This document shows, one piece after another, positions 9,101 to 20,100 of a stretch of DNA of 64,000 bases. The stretch covers positions 1-64,000 of the forward strand of contig NZ_JBHLWN010000002.1 of NCBI RefSeq assembly GCF_042432825.1, read 5' to 3'. The translations under genes were made by a program, and so were the position numbers. The first letter of the stretch is position 1, and each line of letters begins with the position of its first letter. The notes below the pieces were generated by a model. That model was given only the letters and a program-made list of their open reading frames with translations. It did no database searches and was not told the origin of the DNA. This stretch comes from Gordoniibacillus chartarius (GTDB lineage Bacteria > Bacillota > Bacilli > Paenibacillales > NBRC-103111).

Positions 9101-12100
9101 TCGTATGAACGGGACGCGAGCGCCTGCTCCTGCACCCGGCGCATCGCCGCCGCGAACGTATCCTCCGCTTCACAGCGCACTCGCACCGGAATCGTGTTGA
9201 TGAACAGGCCGATCATCGATTCGATGCCGGGGATTTCCGCCGGCCTTCCCGATACGACGCTGCCGAACACGGCATCATTCGTGCCGTTATACCGCTGCAG
9301 CAGGATGCCCCAGGCCGTTTGCAGCAAGCTGTTGACCGTCACCTGCTGACGCGTTGCCGTCTGCTGGATGGCATGCGTCCGCTCTTTACCGAACGAGAAC
9401 GACAGCTTGTTGAGATCGTAATCCGCCGCCGGATCCGGAGCTTTCGCGTGAGGAAGCGCCGTCTGCTGCTCGAATCCGGCCAAATATTCGCCCCAGTACT
9501 TCGCCGCCGCTTCGCGGTCCTGCCGCTGCAGCCACTCGAGATATTGACTGTAAGGATACGCTTCGCCAAGCTCGGGCTGCTGCTGCCGGACGATCGCGAA
9601 GTACGCCTCGAACACTTCCTTAGCGACCAAAGACAAGCACCAGCCGTCCATCAAAATATGATGGAAGCTCCACAGGAAGCGGTACGTCTCCTCTCCGGTA
9701 CGAACCATTGCAACGCGGATCAGCGCATCGTCGGCAAGGTTGAAGCTGCGGGCTTTATCTTTATTTTTCTTTGACGTAAAATACGCTTCCTGCTTGTCCG
9801 GCTCCATGCCGCGCAGGTCTTCATACTGATATTCAACCCGCTTGTTGCGGAATACGACCTGCAGCGGCTCCTCCTTCCACCCGCTGTAAAAGTTCGTCCG
9901 CAGTACGGCGTGCCGCTGCGCAAGCACGTCCAGGCTTTTTCCGAACGCCTCCGGATTCAAGCTCCCCTGCAGCGTAAACGAAGCCTGCTCGAAGTAGGCT
10001 CCCGATTCTGCGTCAACCAGGCTGTGGAACAGCATGCCTTTCTGCATCGGGGTCAGCATGTACACATTTTCGATGTCGCCGATATGGCCGGTTTGTTCTG
10101 CGATCCGCTCCAGCTCCTCGATCGTCAGCCCCTTGTACAGCACATCGCTTGGCGTCAGCTCCGTCCGCTCTTTCCCGACACAGTGCGCGATGACTTGCCG
10201 CAGGCTCGACCGCAGCATCCCGGCCAGCCGCTCGATCGTTTCCTTGCGGTACATGCCGCCGCTGTAGCCGATCGTCATCGTCAATTGCCCGCCGGCGATC
10301 ATGCCGTTAATATCCAGCACATAGGTTCTGGCCATGCTTTCGCTGGAAGACTGGCCGCTCGAATAGGGAGAAATATGCAGAGCGTTATTGTCCAAATCCT
10401 GATCGAATTGCCCCAAGTAATTGAAGCTGATTTCAGGCTCAGCCGCCAAGCCGTTGAAAGCATCGCCCGCCGGGCGCGACGACATATATTTCAAGATGCC
10501 GTAGCCGATTCCCTTGTTCGGAATTTGACGCAAGCTCTCCTTCACGCTCTTGATCCGGTTCGACAGCTCCATCCCCGTCTTCATCTCCAGGACGATAGGG
10601 TATTGGCTTGTAAACCAACCGATCGTACGTGTGATGTCGAGATCCGGGACGATGGGCTCCCTGCCGTGCCCTTCCAGCTCGACGGCCACCTGCTCCATGC
10701 CGGTCCATTCGTGAACCGCCATCCCGAGCGCCGTCAGCAGCAGGTCATTCATATCCGTACCGTACGCCCGGTGCGCCTGCTTCAGGAGCTGCTCGCTTTC
10801 TTCCCGGGTCCATTGCAGCGTAACGGTCTCGGTGTCCCGCATCAAGGCATACTCCTGACCGTAATCGCGGGGCAGCGGCTTGATCGCGGCTTGCGCGATC
10901 CGCTCCCAGTACGTCCGCTCGCTCTCCATGGCCGGGCTGTCGGCATGCGCGGCAAGCCGCTCGGCCCATGTGCGGAACGCATCCGTTTTATCCGGAAGAC
11001 GGATGTCCCCTCCTTGCAGCGCCTGCTCATAGCCCGCAGCCAAATCCTCAAACAAGATGCGCCACGAGACGCCGTCTACCGCCAAATGATGGACGACGAT
11101 CAGCAGGTGATCCCCGTCGCCGCAGCGGAACAGCCCCAGCCTCATCAGAGGGCCTTCCAGCAGATCGATGCCGCGCTGCAGCTCGTCGGCCTTGGCTTCG
11201 ATCGCCTCCGCGCAGTCTGCGATCCCGCGCATATCCATCACTTCCAGGCTGTACAGCTCGCCTTCTGCGATACCCCGGTTATAAGCTGTATATCCGGTTT
11301 CGGCCCGGCGGAAGACGAGACGAAGCGCATCGTGATGCACGGCGAGCTTCCGCACGGCCTGGCGAAGCGCAGCTTCCTCGAAGCCTTCTTCCCGGTACAG
11401 CATGATCGCCTGGTTATAGTGGTGTCGCTCGGCGAACGGCTGCTCGAAGAACCGGCGCTGAATCGGTGTAAGCGGCGTGTCCCCCTTCGCCTCCCCCTGT
11501 TCCGCGCGTCTGGCGATCGGCTGGAGATGCGGACTTAGCTCCGCTACAGTCGGATATTTGAACAAATGCTTGATTTCGAGCTTGTACCCGGCTTGATACA
11601 GCCGCGAAGTAACCTGAATCGACTTGATCGAGTCGCCGCCGAGCTCAAAGAAGTTGTCGAGCACGCCGATCGGGCGCCCGGTTCCGAGCACCTTTTGCCA
11701 AATTTCCGTTAACGTCATCTCCACAGGGGTTCGGGGCGCTACATAGACCGTTTGCAGGCTTGCTTCCGGAGCGGGGAGCGCCTTGCGGTCGAGCTTCCCG
11801 CTGTGGGTGAGCGGCATTCGCTCCAGCTGCACGAAGAAGGACGGAATCATGTACGACGGCAGCTTCTCCGCCAGCAGGCTTCGCAGCTCGCTTGCGGCAA
11901 GGTGCTTGTCCGCCACGAAGTACGCGCACAACTGCTTCTGGCCGTCCGCGCCCTCCCGGGCGGTGACGACCGCCTCCTGAACAGACGCCGCTTGAAGCAG
12001 CTGCGCTTCCACCTCGCCGAGCTCGATCCGGTACCCGCGAATTTTCACCTGATGGTCGATCCGGCCCATATACTCGATATTGCCGTCCGGCAGCCATCTC

Positions 12101-14073
12101 GCCAAATCGCCTGTCCGGTACATACGCCCGCCCGGCGCGAACGGATTGTCCACGAACTTCTCCGCGGTCAGCTCGGGGCGGTTCAAATAGCCTCTGGCCA
12201 GCCCGTCGCCCGCGATGCACAGCTCGCCGGGAACGCCGACAGGCAGCAGCGTTGTCGTCCCTTCCTTGACGATGTATAGCTGAATATTCGAAATCGGCTT
12301 GCCGATCGGCACCGAAAGGCGGGTCTCTTCCGGTCCGCAATCGAAGAACGACACGTCGACGGTCGCCTCCGTAGGCCCGTACAGGTTGATAAGCCGAGCG
12401 TGATGGACCGGCGCGATCCACCGGGCGAACCGGCTCACATGCGACGGAGCCAGCGCTTCCCCGCTCGCAAACACCTGTTTCAGCGTACTCAGCTTCGTAT
12501 CGAGCGCTTCGCGCGGCTGCCGCTCGACATAATCCAGGAAGGCGTGCAGCATCGACGGCACGAAGTGCATCGTGGTAACGGCATGCTGTTCGATCGTGTC
12601 GAGAATCGATTCCGGATTTTTCTCCCCGCCGGGAGGCAATAAACATACACTGGCCCCTGTCCATCCCCACCAGAACAGCTCCCATACGGAGACGTCGAAC
12701 GTGATGGCCGTCTTTTGCAATATCACGTCATTCGTATCGATCGGGTAAGCGGTTTGCATCCACAGCAGCCGGTTCACCACAGGGCGATGCTCGACCATGA
12801 CGCCCTTAGGCTTGCCGGTCGAGCCCGACGTGTAGATCACGTAAGCCAGATGCTCCGGCCCGCTGGCTGGCTCCAGGTTCGAGCCGTCTTCGGCGTACGA
12901 AGCATCGTCGTTCAGATCGACGAGCCTGAGATTGCCGCCGATGCTATCGGCGAAGGAAGCATCCCGTACATGTCCTTGATGCAAGAGCAGCTTCGCCCCC
13001 GAGTCGTCCAGCATATAACGGATGCGCTCCTGCGGAAACTGCGGGTCGATCGGCACGTAGGCGCCGCCGGCCTTCAAAATCGCGTAGATGCCGACGATCA
13101 TCTCCAGCGACCGCTCGGCCATGATCGCGACCGGCTGATCGGCCTGCACGCCCATGGCACGAAGCGAGCGCGCCAGCCGGTTCGCCTGCTCGTTCAGCTC
13201 CCGGTACGTGAGGAAGCTCTCTTCAAAGACGACGGCGACGAGCTCCGGCGTACGCGCCGCCTGCTCCTCGAACAGCCTGTGGATCGTCTTGTCCCGCGGA
13301 TAGTCCGCCTCCGTATCGTTGTACCCGGTGACCAGCTGCGTCCGCTCGGCCTGCGACAAGATGTCGATTTGCTCAATTGGAAGCTCGGGCTGGTACAGAA
13401 CTGTTTCAAAAATACGGCTCAAATGATCGGCCAGCTGGGCGGCAAACGATTCCGTATATCGATGCTCGCTATAAAGCAGCTGCAAACGTACCAATCCGCC
13501 AACTTGTTCAAATTGAAACTGAAGCTCCGAAACGGCGGCCCCTGCATCATCCGTACTGTGCAGCGGCTTCAACGTAACCATCGTAGGTACAACAGGAGTT
13601 ACGTCCGCATCGTAGGATAGATGAAGCGGACCGGCCATGCTGCGGAACGGAATGTTTTGATGCTGGATTGCCTCGGTGACGGTCGTTTTGACTCCGTTTA
13701 ACAACGATTTCAAGGTATGCCCGCCGCTCACGTTCTCTTTCAGCAGGACGACTTGATTGACGGGGCGCCTCGCCTCATCCGGTCTTCGCACGATCGGCAT
13801 GCCGACAATGATCGTTTCGGATCCCGTGTATGTATGCAGCAGGATGTGCACCCCTGCCAATAAAACCATGTATAGCGCCCTGTCGGAGCCTTTGGCCAAG
13901 GAGACGATCCTTGCGGACAGCTCCGCCGGCAATTCCCGTACTAAGGAGAGTCTGCTGCTCGCCGGCTTCCCGGAAGCATGGCTGTACGGCACGACCGTCG
14001 GGCTGTCTGCGGACTCGAACCGGCCTGACCAATACGCGGCTTCTTTCTCAAACACTGCTTTCACATAGGCCAC
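6130..14073 (-). CDS. NRPS protein 3 (modules 11-12): headless C, Ser with E, Ser, thioesterase
   Basis: The last synthetase of the line has 2647 residues. Domain order: C-domain remnant about 1-225; A11 about 235-735, code DVWHFSLVDK (Ser); carrier with GGDSIK near 813; E domain about 840-1320 with HHLAVDG near 994; DCL-type C about 1340-1780 with HHILMDG near 1471; A12 about 1790-2290, DVWHFSLVDK (Ser); carrier with GGHSIK near 2353; and a type I thioesterase about 2405-2640 with Ser in GYSAGG near 2478 and His in G-K-H-A-E-V-L. It should add D-Ser and L-Ser and release the peptide, most likely by cyclisation. The annotated GTG abuts a GAGGGGTGG; the GTG three codons later (14064) is better spaced and may be the true start. 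It lies 104 bp after gene 2, evidently in the same operon. Confidence 0.93.
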   Translation of the reverse strand: MAYVKAVFEKEAAYWSGRFESADSPTVVPYSHASGKPASSRLSLVRELPAELSARIVSLAKGSDRALYMVLLAGVHILLHTYTGSETIIVGMPIVRRPDEARRPVNQVVLLKENVSGGHTLKSLLNGVKTTVTEAIQHQNIPFRSMAGPLHLSYDADVTPVVPTMVTLKPLHSTDDAGAAVSELQFQFEQVGGLVRLQLLYSEHRYTESFAAQLADHLSRIFETVLYQPELPIEQIDILSQAERTQLVTGYNDTEADYPRDKTIHRLFEEQAARTPELVAVVFEESFLTYRELNEQANRLARSLRAMGVQADQPVAIMAERSLEMIVGIYAILKAGGAYVPIDPQFPQERIRYMLDDSGAKLLLHQGHVRDASFADSIGGNLRLVDLNDDASYAEDGSNLEPASGPEHLAYVIYTSGSTGKPKGVMVEHRPVVNRLLWMQTAYPIDTNDVILQKTAITFDVSVWELFWWGWTGASVCLLPPGGEKNPESILDTIEQHAVTTMHFVPSMLHAFLDYVERQPREALDTKLSTLKQVFASGEALAPSHVSRFARWIAPVHHARLINLYGPTEATVDVSFFDCGPEETRLSVPIGKPISNIQLYIVKEGTTTLLPVGVPGELCIAGDGLARGYLNRPELTAEKFVDNPFAPGGRMYRTGDLARWLPDGNIEYMGRIDHQVKIRGYRIELGEVEAQLLQAASVQEAVVTAREGADGQKQLCAYFVADKHLAASELRSLLAEKLPSYMIPSFFVQLERMPLTHSGKLDRKALPAPEASLQTVYVAPRTPVEMTLTEIWQKVLGTGRPIGVLDNFFELGGDSIKSIQVTSRLYQAGYKLEIKHLFKYPTVAELSPHLQPIARRAEQGEAKGDTPLTPIQRRFFEQPFAERHHYNQAIMLYREEGFEEAALRQAVRKLAVHHDALRLVFRRAETGYTAYNRGIAEGELYSLEVMDMRGIADCAEAIEAKADELQRGIDLLEGPLMRLGLFRCGDGDHLLIVVHHLAVDGVSWRILFEDLAAGYEQALQGGDIRLPDKTDAFRTWAERLAAHADSPAMESERTYWERIAQAAIKPLPRDYGQEYALMRDTETVTLQWTREESEQLLKQAHRAYGTDMNDLLLTALGMAVHEWTGMEQVAVELEGHGREPIVPDLDITRTIGWFTSQYPIVLEMKTGMELSNRIKSVKESLRQIPNKGIGYGILKYMSSRPAGDAFNGLAAEPEISFNYLGQFDQDLDNNALHISPYSSGQSSSESMARTYVLDINGMIAGGQLTMTIGYSGGMYRKETIERLAGMLRSSLRQVIAHCVGKERTELTPSDVLYKGLTIEELERIAEQTGHIGDIENVYMLTPMQKGMLFHSLVDAESGAYFEQASFTLQGSLNPEAFGKSLDVLAQRHAVLRTNFYSGWKEEPLQVVFRNKRVEYQYEDLRGMEPDKQEAYFTSKKNKDKARSFNLADDALIRVAMVRTGEETYRFLWSFHHILMDGWCLSLVAKEVFEAYFAIVRQQQPELGEAYPYSQYLEWLQRQDREAAAKYWGEYLAGFEQQTALPHAKAPDPAADYDLNKLSFSFGKERTHAIQQTATRQQVTVNSLLQTAWGILLQRYNGTNDAVFGSVVSGRPAEIPGIESMIGLFINTIPVRVRCEAEDTFAAAMRRVQEQALASRSYETYPLYEIQALSDLKQGLIGHIMVFENFPVEQRMEQLGSAEPAGFAISDVDIVEQTNYDFNLMVIPGEDIEIRLEYNASVYDRAMMEKIQGHLVRIMEQVAVNPDIRVDELELLTAEEQAQIATAFNATHADYPRDKTIHQLFEEQAMRTPEQTAVVYEDCRLTYRELNERSNRLARTLRAAGVQADQPVGLLSERSLEMIVGIFAILKAGGAYVPIDPQLPKERIRYMLDDSGAKLLLLQGHLRGDGSIGETNADRLTNEWKLVDLNDASAYAEDGTNLPPLSGPQHLAYVIYTSGSTGKPKGVMVEHRPVVNRLLWMQEAYPIGADDTILQKTAITFDVSVWELFWWSWTGASVCLLPPGGEKDPETILAAIERQAVTTMHFVPSMLHAFLEYVERQPRDAVQSKLSSLKRVFASGEALTAPQVRRFAQWITPVSGAQLINLYGPTEATVDVSYYDCGTEPAHVPVPIGKPISNIQLYIVSVGTTALQPVGVPGELCIAGEGLARGYLNRPELTAEKFVDNPYAPGERMYRTGDLAKWLTDGNIEYLGRIDHQVKIRGYRIELGEVEAQLLKAASVQEAAVTAREDEVGQKQLCAYFVADKPLTASELRSRLAEELPSYMLPSYFVQVERMPLTHSGKLDRKALPAPDRGIQQAAAEYVPPRTSLEAQLAQIWQEVLKLDRIGMTDSFFDIGGHSIKMLELIQKVYMATGIQVPIQRMLEMPTIEHMARELVRSKFELDDTGTMVKLNDNGSILVFCFPPGAGYGFAYYELAKRLDHHCVVYGLDFIDDAGSEEDLIDRYVGAITSVQDQRPFVFLGYSAGGCLAFEVAKAMEKRGHTVSDIIMIDSTRQTERTDMAPEAMNDVVERLLDEAGEPYQRLLSTPFIREKTRNKMYAYMSYTNQLVNTGTVQARIHGLVAEGTEPGKAATTDLLLWKQATAYEYVEYELLGKHAEVLEPGFVEANGKVIAALIDTILERQNEALALAAHI

Positions 14074-14121
14074 CCCTCATCGTTGATTGCATGCGTCTAT
14101 ATTTCGGGACCGTGCATGGCC

Positions 14122-14156
14122 AGAGTGCGTGCAGCCGTACAGGCCCCACACACTCT
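14122..14156 (-). other. Intercistronic stem-loop between NRPS genes 2 and 3
   Basis: Arms at 14122-14131 and 14147-14156 pair over ten positions with one mismatch around a 15-nt loop, 21 nt after the stop of gene 2 on the - strand. The outer stem, AGAGTG/CACTCT, nearly repeats that of the hairpin in the other NRPS spacer. No U-run follows, so full termination is unlikely. Confidence 0.5.
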
Positions 14157-14177
14157 AAGCACAGGAACAGTAGGCAA

Positions 14178-17100
14178 TCAGAAAATAAATTCGATATCCT
14201 CCGACGCATCCTCATCGCTCACGGAGTTTTCCGCTACTTGCATATCCAGCAGCCGCAGCTCGGGCCGTTCGGAAATTTGCGACAGCAGCAGCTGAAAATC
14301 ATCGGTGAGCTGCTCAACCAAGCTTCTCGTAAACAGCTTCGTGCAATATTCGAAATGCCCCCGGATCCCGTCGTCCTCCAAGGCGATCTCCAGCGTCAAA
14401 TCAAACTTGGCGATCGTATGCTTTTGCTCGTATGGCGTGCCATGCAGCGAATCGACGCCGATTTCCGGCATTTCCGTATTTTGCAGGACGAACATCGTAT
14501 CGAACAGAGGATTACGGCTTGCATCGCGGGCGAGCTGCAGCTTGCCGACCAGCTCCTCGAACGGATAGTCCTGGTGCTCATACGCCTTCAAGGTCGTTTG
14601 CCGGACTTCCTCGAGGAAGCTGAGGAACGTCTTCTCACCCGCCGGATAATTGCGGATGGCCAGCGTATTGACGAACATCCCGATGAGCGGCTCCAGGTCG
14701 GCATGCGTTCTGCCGGCGATCGGCGTGCCGACGATAATGTCGGTTTGCCCCGAATATTTGTGCAGCAGCACGGTATAGGCAGCCAAAATGACCATGTACA
14801 TCGTCGTGCCGGTGTCGGCTGTCAGGCGCCGCAGGCCTTCACAGACGTTCGCATCGATGGCAAAATCGACCTTATCTCCGTGATGGCTTTGCACGGCCGG
14901 TCTTTCGAACGATGTCGGCAGCTGCAGTACCGGCAATTCGCCGCTGAACGCTTCCAGCCAGTAGGCTTCCTGCCGCTTGAGCCGTTCGCTCTCGCGCTCC
15001 GACTGCTGCCATGCGGCGTAGTCTTTATATTGAAGCCGCAGCGGCGGCAGCTCCTCGCCCTTATATGAGCGGACAAACTCTTCCACCAATATGCCCATGG
15101 AAACGCCGTCGGAGATAATATGGTGCATGTCGAACAGCAAAATGCGGCGGTTAGCCTCAAGCTCGATCAGACCTACCCGCAGCAGCGGCGGCTTGTCCAG
15201 CTCGAACGCGCGAACGAAGCGGCGGATGATGTCGTCGGCGTCATCCCCGTTAGCCCGGCTGTACTCTACGTTGAACGGCGTTTCCGCATGTACCCGCTGT
15301 ACCGGTTCACCGTGTACGGTCTCAAAGCCTGTGCGCAGCGTCTCGTGCCTTGCGATCAGCTGACGGAACGCCGCTTCGAATCGCTCCAAGTCGAGCGGCC
15401 CGTCAAGCGTCATCGCGCCGGGCATATTGTAGCTGAGCTCCGCGTCTTCCATTTGATGCAGCAAATACAGACGCTTTTGCGCCGAAGATACCGGATAGAA
15501 GTCCTTTACCTCGGCAGGCGGAATAGCAGAATACGAGCTTTGCTCCATCGCTTCGAGCTTTTGCGCCAGTTGTTCGATCGTAGGCGATTCGAATACGTCG
15601 CGCAGCGGAACACTTCGGTTCAGCTCTTTATGAATGAGTGTCACAAGGGTCGTAGCCCGCAGCGAATGGCCGCCGAGGTCGAAGAAGTTGTCCTTCACGC
15701 CGATCGTCCGGACGCCGAGCACCTGCTGCCAAATACGTACCAGCTGCGCTTCCGTCGGCGTTCGTGGCGCTGTATAGTCCGCTCCGGTTTGCACGCTTTC
15801 TTCCGGCGCCGGCAGCGCTTTGCGGTCCACCTTGCCGTTCGAAGTCAGCGGCATCCGTTCCAGCTGCACGAAGTAAGTCGGGAGCATGTAGGCAGGCATG
15901 ACTTGCGACAGCTCGCTGCGCAGGCCGCTCACGGACAGCGGCTGCTCCGCCACGAAATACGCGGCGAGCTGCTTCTGTCCGGCTCCGTCCTCGCGGGCGA
16001 TCACAATCGCTTCCTGGACGGCTGCCGCCTTCGCCAGCTGCGCCTCGATCTCGCCCAGCTCGATCCGGTAGCCGCGGATTTTCACCTGGTGGTCGATCCG
16101 GCCCAAATATTCCATACTGCCGTCAGGGAGCCATCTCGCAAGATCTCCCGCCCGGTACATCCGCTCGCCAGGTGCGAACGGATTGTCCACGAACTTCTCC
16201 GCGGTCAGGTCCGGACGGTTCAAGTACCCTCTCGCCAAACCGTCGCCCGCCACGTACAGCTCGCCGGCCACACCGACAGGCACCGGACGACGTTGTTCAT
16301 CCAAAATGTACGTCCGCAGCGTCGGAATCGGTTTTCCGATATTGCTCTTGGCCTGCTCGATTTCGGCTTCCGTAATTTCTTTGTACGTAACATGGACCGT
16401 CGTTTCCGTGATGCCGTACATATTGATCAATTGGACATCCGGGTAGACTGCCTTCCAGTCCTTCAGCAAATACGGGCTTAACGCTTCGCCGCCGAAAATG
16501 ACCTTTCGCAAGCTCAACTGCGCGGCTTCGCCTGCGGACAATGCTTCTTGCAGCAGCTGATAGAAATACGTCGGCGTTTGGTTCAAGATCGTCACCTGTC
16601 GCTCATGCAGGAGCTTCAGGAACTGCTTCGGACTTTTTGCGGTTAACGATGGAACGATGACGAGCTTCCCTCCGTACAGCAGCGCACCGTACATTTCCCA
16701 TACCGAGAAATCGAAGCAGAACGAATGGAACAGCGTCCATGTGTCCGAGGCGCAGAAATCGAACAAGTTCTTGTCGTTGAACAGCAGCCGGACGACATTT
16801 TTATGCTCGATCAGCGTGCCCTTCGGCTTGCCGGTTGTCCCCGACGTATAGATGACGTAAGCCAGATCCTTCGGTCCGCTCGCCGGCGCGAGGTTCACCG
16901 CTTCCCCTCCGTACGAAGCCTCGTTGTCGAGCTCGATCACTGCACCGGCGAACGTTACGCTATCCCGCAAATGTCTTTGCACCAGCAGCAGCTTGGCTCC
17001 CGAATCGTCCAGCATGAAGCGGATGCGCTCCTGCGGATATTCCGGGTCAATCGGCACATAAGCGCCGCCCGCTTTCAAGATCGCGAGAATGCCGACGACC

Positions 17101-20100
17101 ATCTCGATCGAACGCTCCGCCATAATCCCGACCAGCTGCTCGGACTGCACGCCCTCCGCACGCAGCGTATGCGTCAGCCGGTTCGCCCGCTCGTTCAGCT
17201 CCCGGTAAGTCAGCACGCGACCTTCATACTCGACGGCCGCCTGATTCGGTGTGCGCTCCGCCTGCTCTTCGAACAGCTGATGGATCGTCATCTCCCGCGG
17301 ATAATCCGCGTCTGTGCCGTTAAAGAGCTCTGTTATTTGCTCGCGCTCATCCGCCGTAAGCAGCTCCAGCTCGCTCACGCGAATGTCGGCATTTTCGGCG
17401 ATTTGTTCCATGATGCGAACCAAATGCCCGCGAATCCGTTCCATTCCCGCTTTGTCATATACGTTTGCATTGTATTCCAGCTGAATTTCAAGCTCTTCGC
17501 CGGGAACGACAATCACGTTAAAATCGTAATTCGTCTGATCGGCCATCTCGACGTCCGCGATGTCGAAACCTGCCGGGTCGCGGCTTCCCAGCTGCTGCAT
17601 TTGCTGCTCGACCGGATAGTTTTCAAACACCAGTATATGGCCGACCAAGCCTTGCTTTTGTTCGGTCAGCGCCTGAATCTCATACAACGGATACGTATCG
17701 TAAGCCTGGGAGGCCAGCGCCTGCTCCTGCACTCTGCGCATCGCTTCCGCGAACGTGTCCTCCGCTTTGCAGCGGACGCGCACCGGAATCGTGTTGATGA
17801 ACAAGCCGATCATCGATTCGATGCCGGGAATTTCCGCCGGTCTTCCCGAGACGACGCTGCCGAACACCACGTCCGAAGTCCCGTTGTACTTGTGAAGCAG
17901 AATGCCCCAGACTGTTTGCATGAGCGAGTTCATCGTCACCTGCTGGCGCTTCGCAGCCTGCTCGAGCGCCCGGGTCAGCTGGCCGCCCAGAGAGAACTCC
18001 AGCTTCTCTCCAGCATATTCCGCCGAATTGCCGGCCGTGTTCGCCAGCGGCAGTACCGTCTGATGCTCATAGCCCGCCAAATAGCCGCGCCAGTAATTCG
18101 CCGCCGCTTCGCGGTCCTGCCGCTCCAGCCACTCGAGATACTGGCTGTATGGCCATACCGCATCTATCTCGGGCTGACGCCGCTGCACGATGGCAAAATA
18201 GGTCTCGAACACTTCCTTCGCGACTAAAGACAAGCACCAGCCATCCATCAATATATGATGGAAGCTCCACAGGAACCGGTACGTATCGGTATCGGTGCGC
18301 ACAATCGACACGCGGATCAGAGCGTCCTGGGCCAGGTCAAAGCCGCGGGCTTTGTCTTGTTTGCCCATCGCCGCAACATACGCATCGCGTCTATCCGCAT
18401 CCATGCCGCGAATATCTTCATAGTAGAAGCCTCCCGCTTTGCTCCGGTAAACGACCTGCAGCGGCTCCGTGTTCCATCCGCTATAGAAGTTCGTCCGCAG
18501 TACGGCATGGCGTTCCACCAATTGCTCCAAACTTTGGGCGAATGCTCTGACGTCCAGACTGCCTTGCAGCGTAAACGAAGCTTGTTCGAAATAAGCCGCC
18601 GATTGCGGCTCCATCAAGCTGTGGAACAGCATTCCCTTCTGCATCGGCGTCAGCGGATACACGTTCTCGATCTCGCCGATGTGTCCGGTATGCTCCGCGA
18701 TCCGCTCCAAATCTTCGATGGACAGGCCTTTGAACAAGACGTCGCTTGGCGTCAGCTCGACCCGTTCCTTCGCCGCACAATGCGCGAGGACTTCCTTCAG
18801 GCTCTCGCCAAGCAATCCGGCCAGCCGTTCCATCGTCTCTCTTCGGTATTGCATGCCGCTGTAGTCGAGCGTCAGCGCCAGCTTCCCGCCGGCAATCATA
18901 CCGCTCACGTCGAGCGCATGCGTTCGGGCCAAGCTGTCGCTGACCGACCGGCCGCTCGGATACGGCGATACTTGCAAAGCGTTGTTGTGCAGGTCCTGGT
19001 CGAATTGGCCCAAGTAGTTAAAGCTGATATCGGGCTTCGCCGCGAATGCGCGGGCTCTCTTGTCATCCGGGTGAACCGACATATATTTGAGGATGCCGTA
19101 CCCGATCCCCTTGTTCGGAATGCGGCGCAGGCCCTCCTTCACGCTCTTGATGCGGTAAGCCAAAGGCTTGCCCGCGTCCATCTCCAGCACGACAGGATAC
19201 TGGCTTGTAAACCAGCCTACCGTGCGTGTGATGTCGACATCCGGGATAATCGGCTCCCGGCCGTGCCCCTCCAGCTCGACCGCCACCCGCTGCAGGCCTG
19301 TCCAGCGGTGTATGGCGAGACCGAGCGCCGTTAACAACAGGTCGTTCACTTCCGTGTTGTAGGCCCGGTGCGCCTGCTTCAGCAGCAGCTCGGTCTCCTC
19401 CTGCGTCCACTGTACCGTTATAGCTTCGCTATCCCGCATCAACGCATGTTCTTGGGCAAAATCGCGGGGCAGCGGCTCGCAATCGGCTGCGGCAAGCTGC
19501 TCCCAGTAAGTACGTTCGGCCTCCATGGCAGGGCTTACGGCGTAAGCCGACAGCCGCTCCGCCCAAGTCCGGAACGAGTCCGTCTTGGCCGGGAGCCGGA
19601 TGTCCGCCCCTTGCAGAGCCTGCTCATAGGCGGCGCTAATATCTTCGAACAGGATCCGCCAGGATACCCCGTCAATCGCCAAGTGATGGACGACGATCAG
19701 CAGATGGTCCCCGTCGTCGCAGCGGAACAGCCCAAGCTTCAGCAGCGGCCCTTCCTGCAGATCGATGCTGCGCTGCAGCTCGTTCGCTTTGGCTTCAATT
19801 GCTTGCGCGCAGTCCGCCACTCCGCGGAAATCGATTGTTTCCATGCTGTACAGCTCGCCTTCCGAAATGCCGCGGTTATAGGCCGTAACTTCGCGATCGC
19901 TCTGGCGGAAGACGAGGCGCAAAGCGTCATGATGCTCGGCGATCGCCCGCATCGCCTGCCGGAGCGCTGCCTCGTCGTAGCCGTCCTCCCGGTACAGCGT
20001 GACCGCTTGGTTGAAGTGATGGAGATCGGCGAACGAATTTTCGAAGAACCAGCGCACAATCGGCGTAAGCTTCGACTCCCCTGTCACTTCACCCTGATCC

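Noticed and set aside
9910..11538. Long + strand open frames opposite the NRPS genes (for example 9910-11538, 21012-24131, 25809-27554, 41112-42842, 15120-16481)
   Set aside because: They lie antisense to clear NRPS domains, recur at equivalent positions opposite each module, have His/Arg-rich low-complexity translations with no family likeness, and arise from the GC-rich codon pattern.
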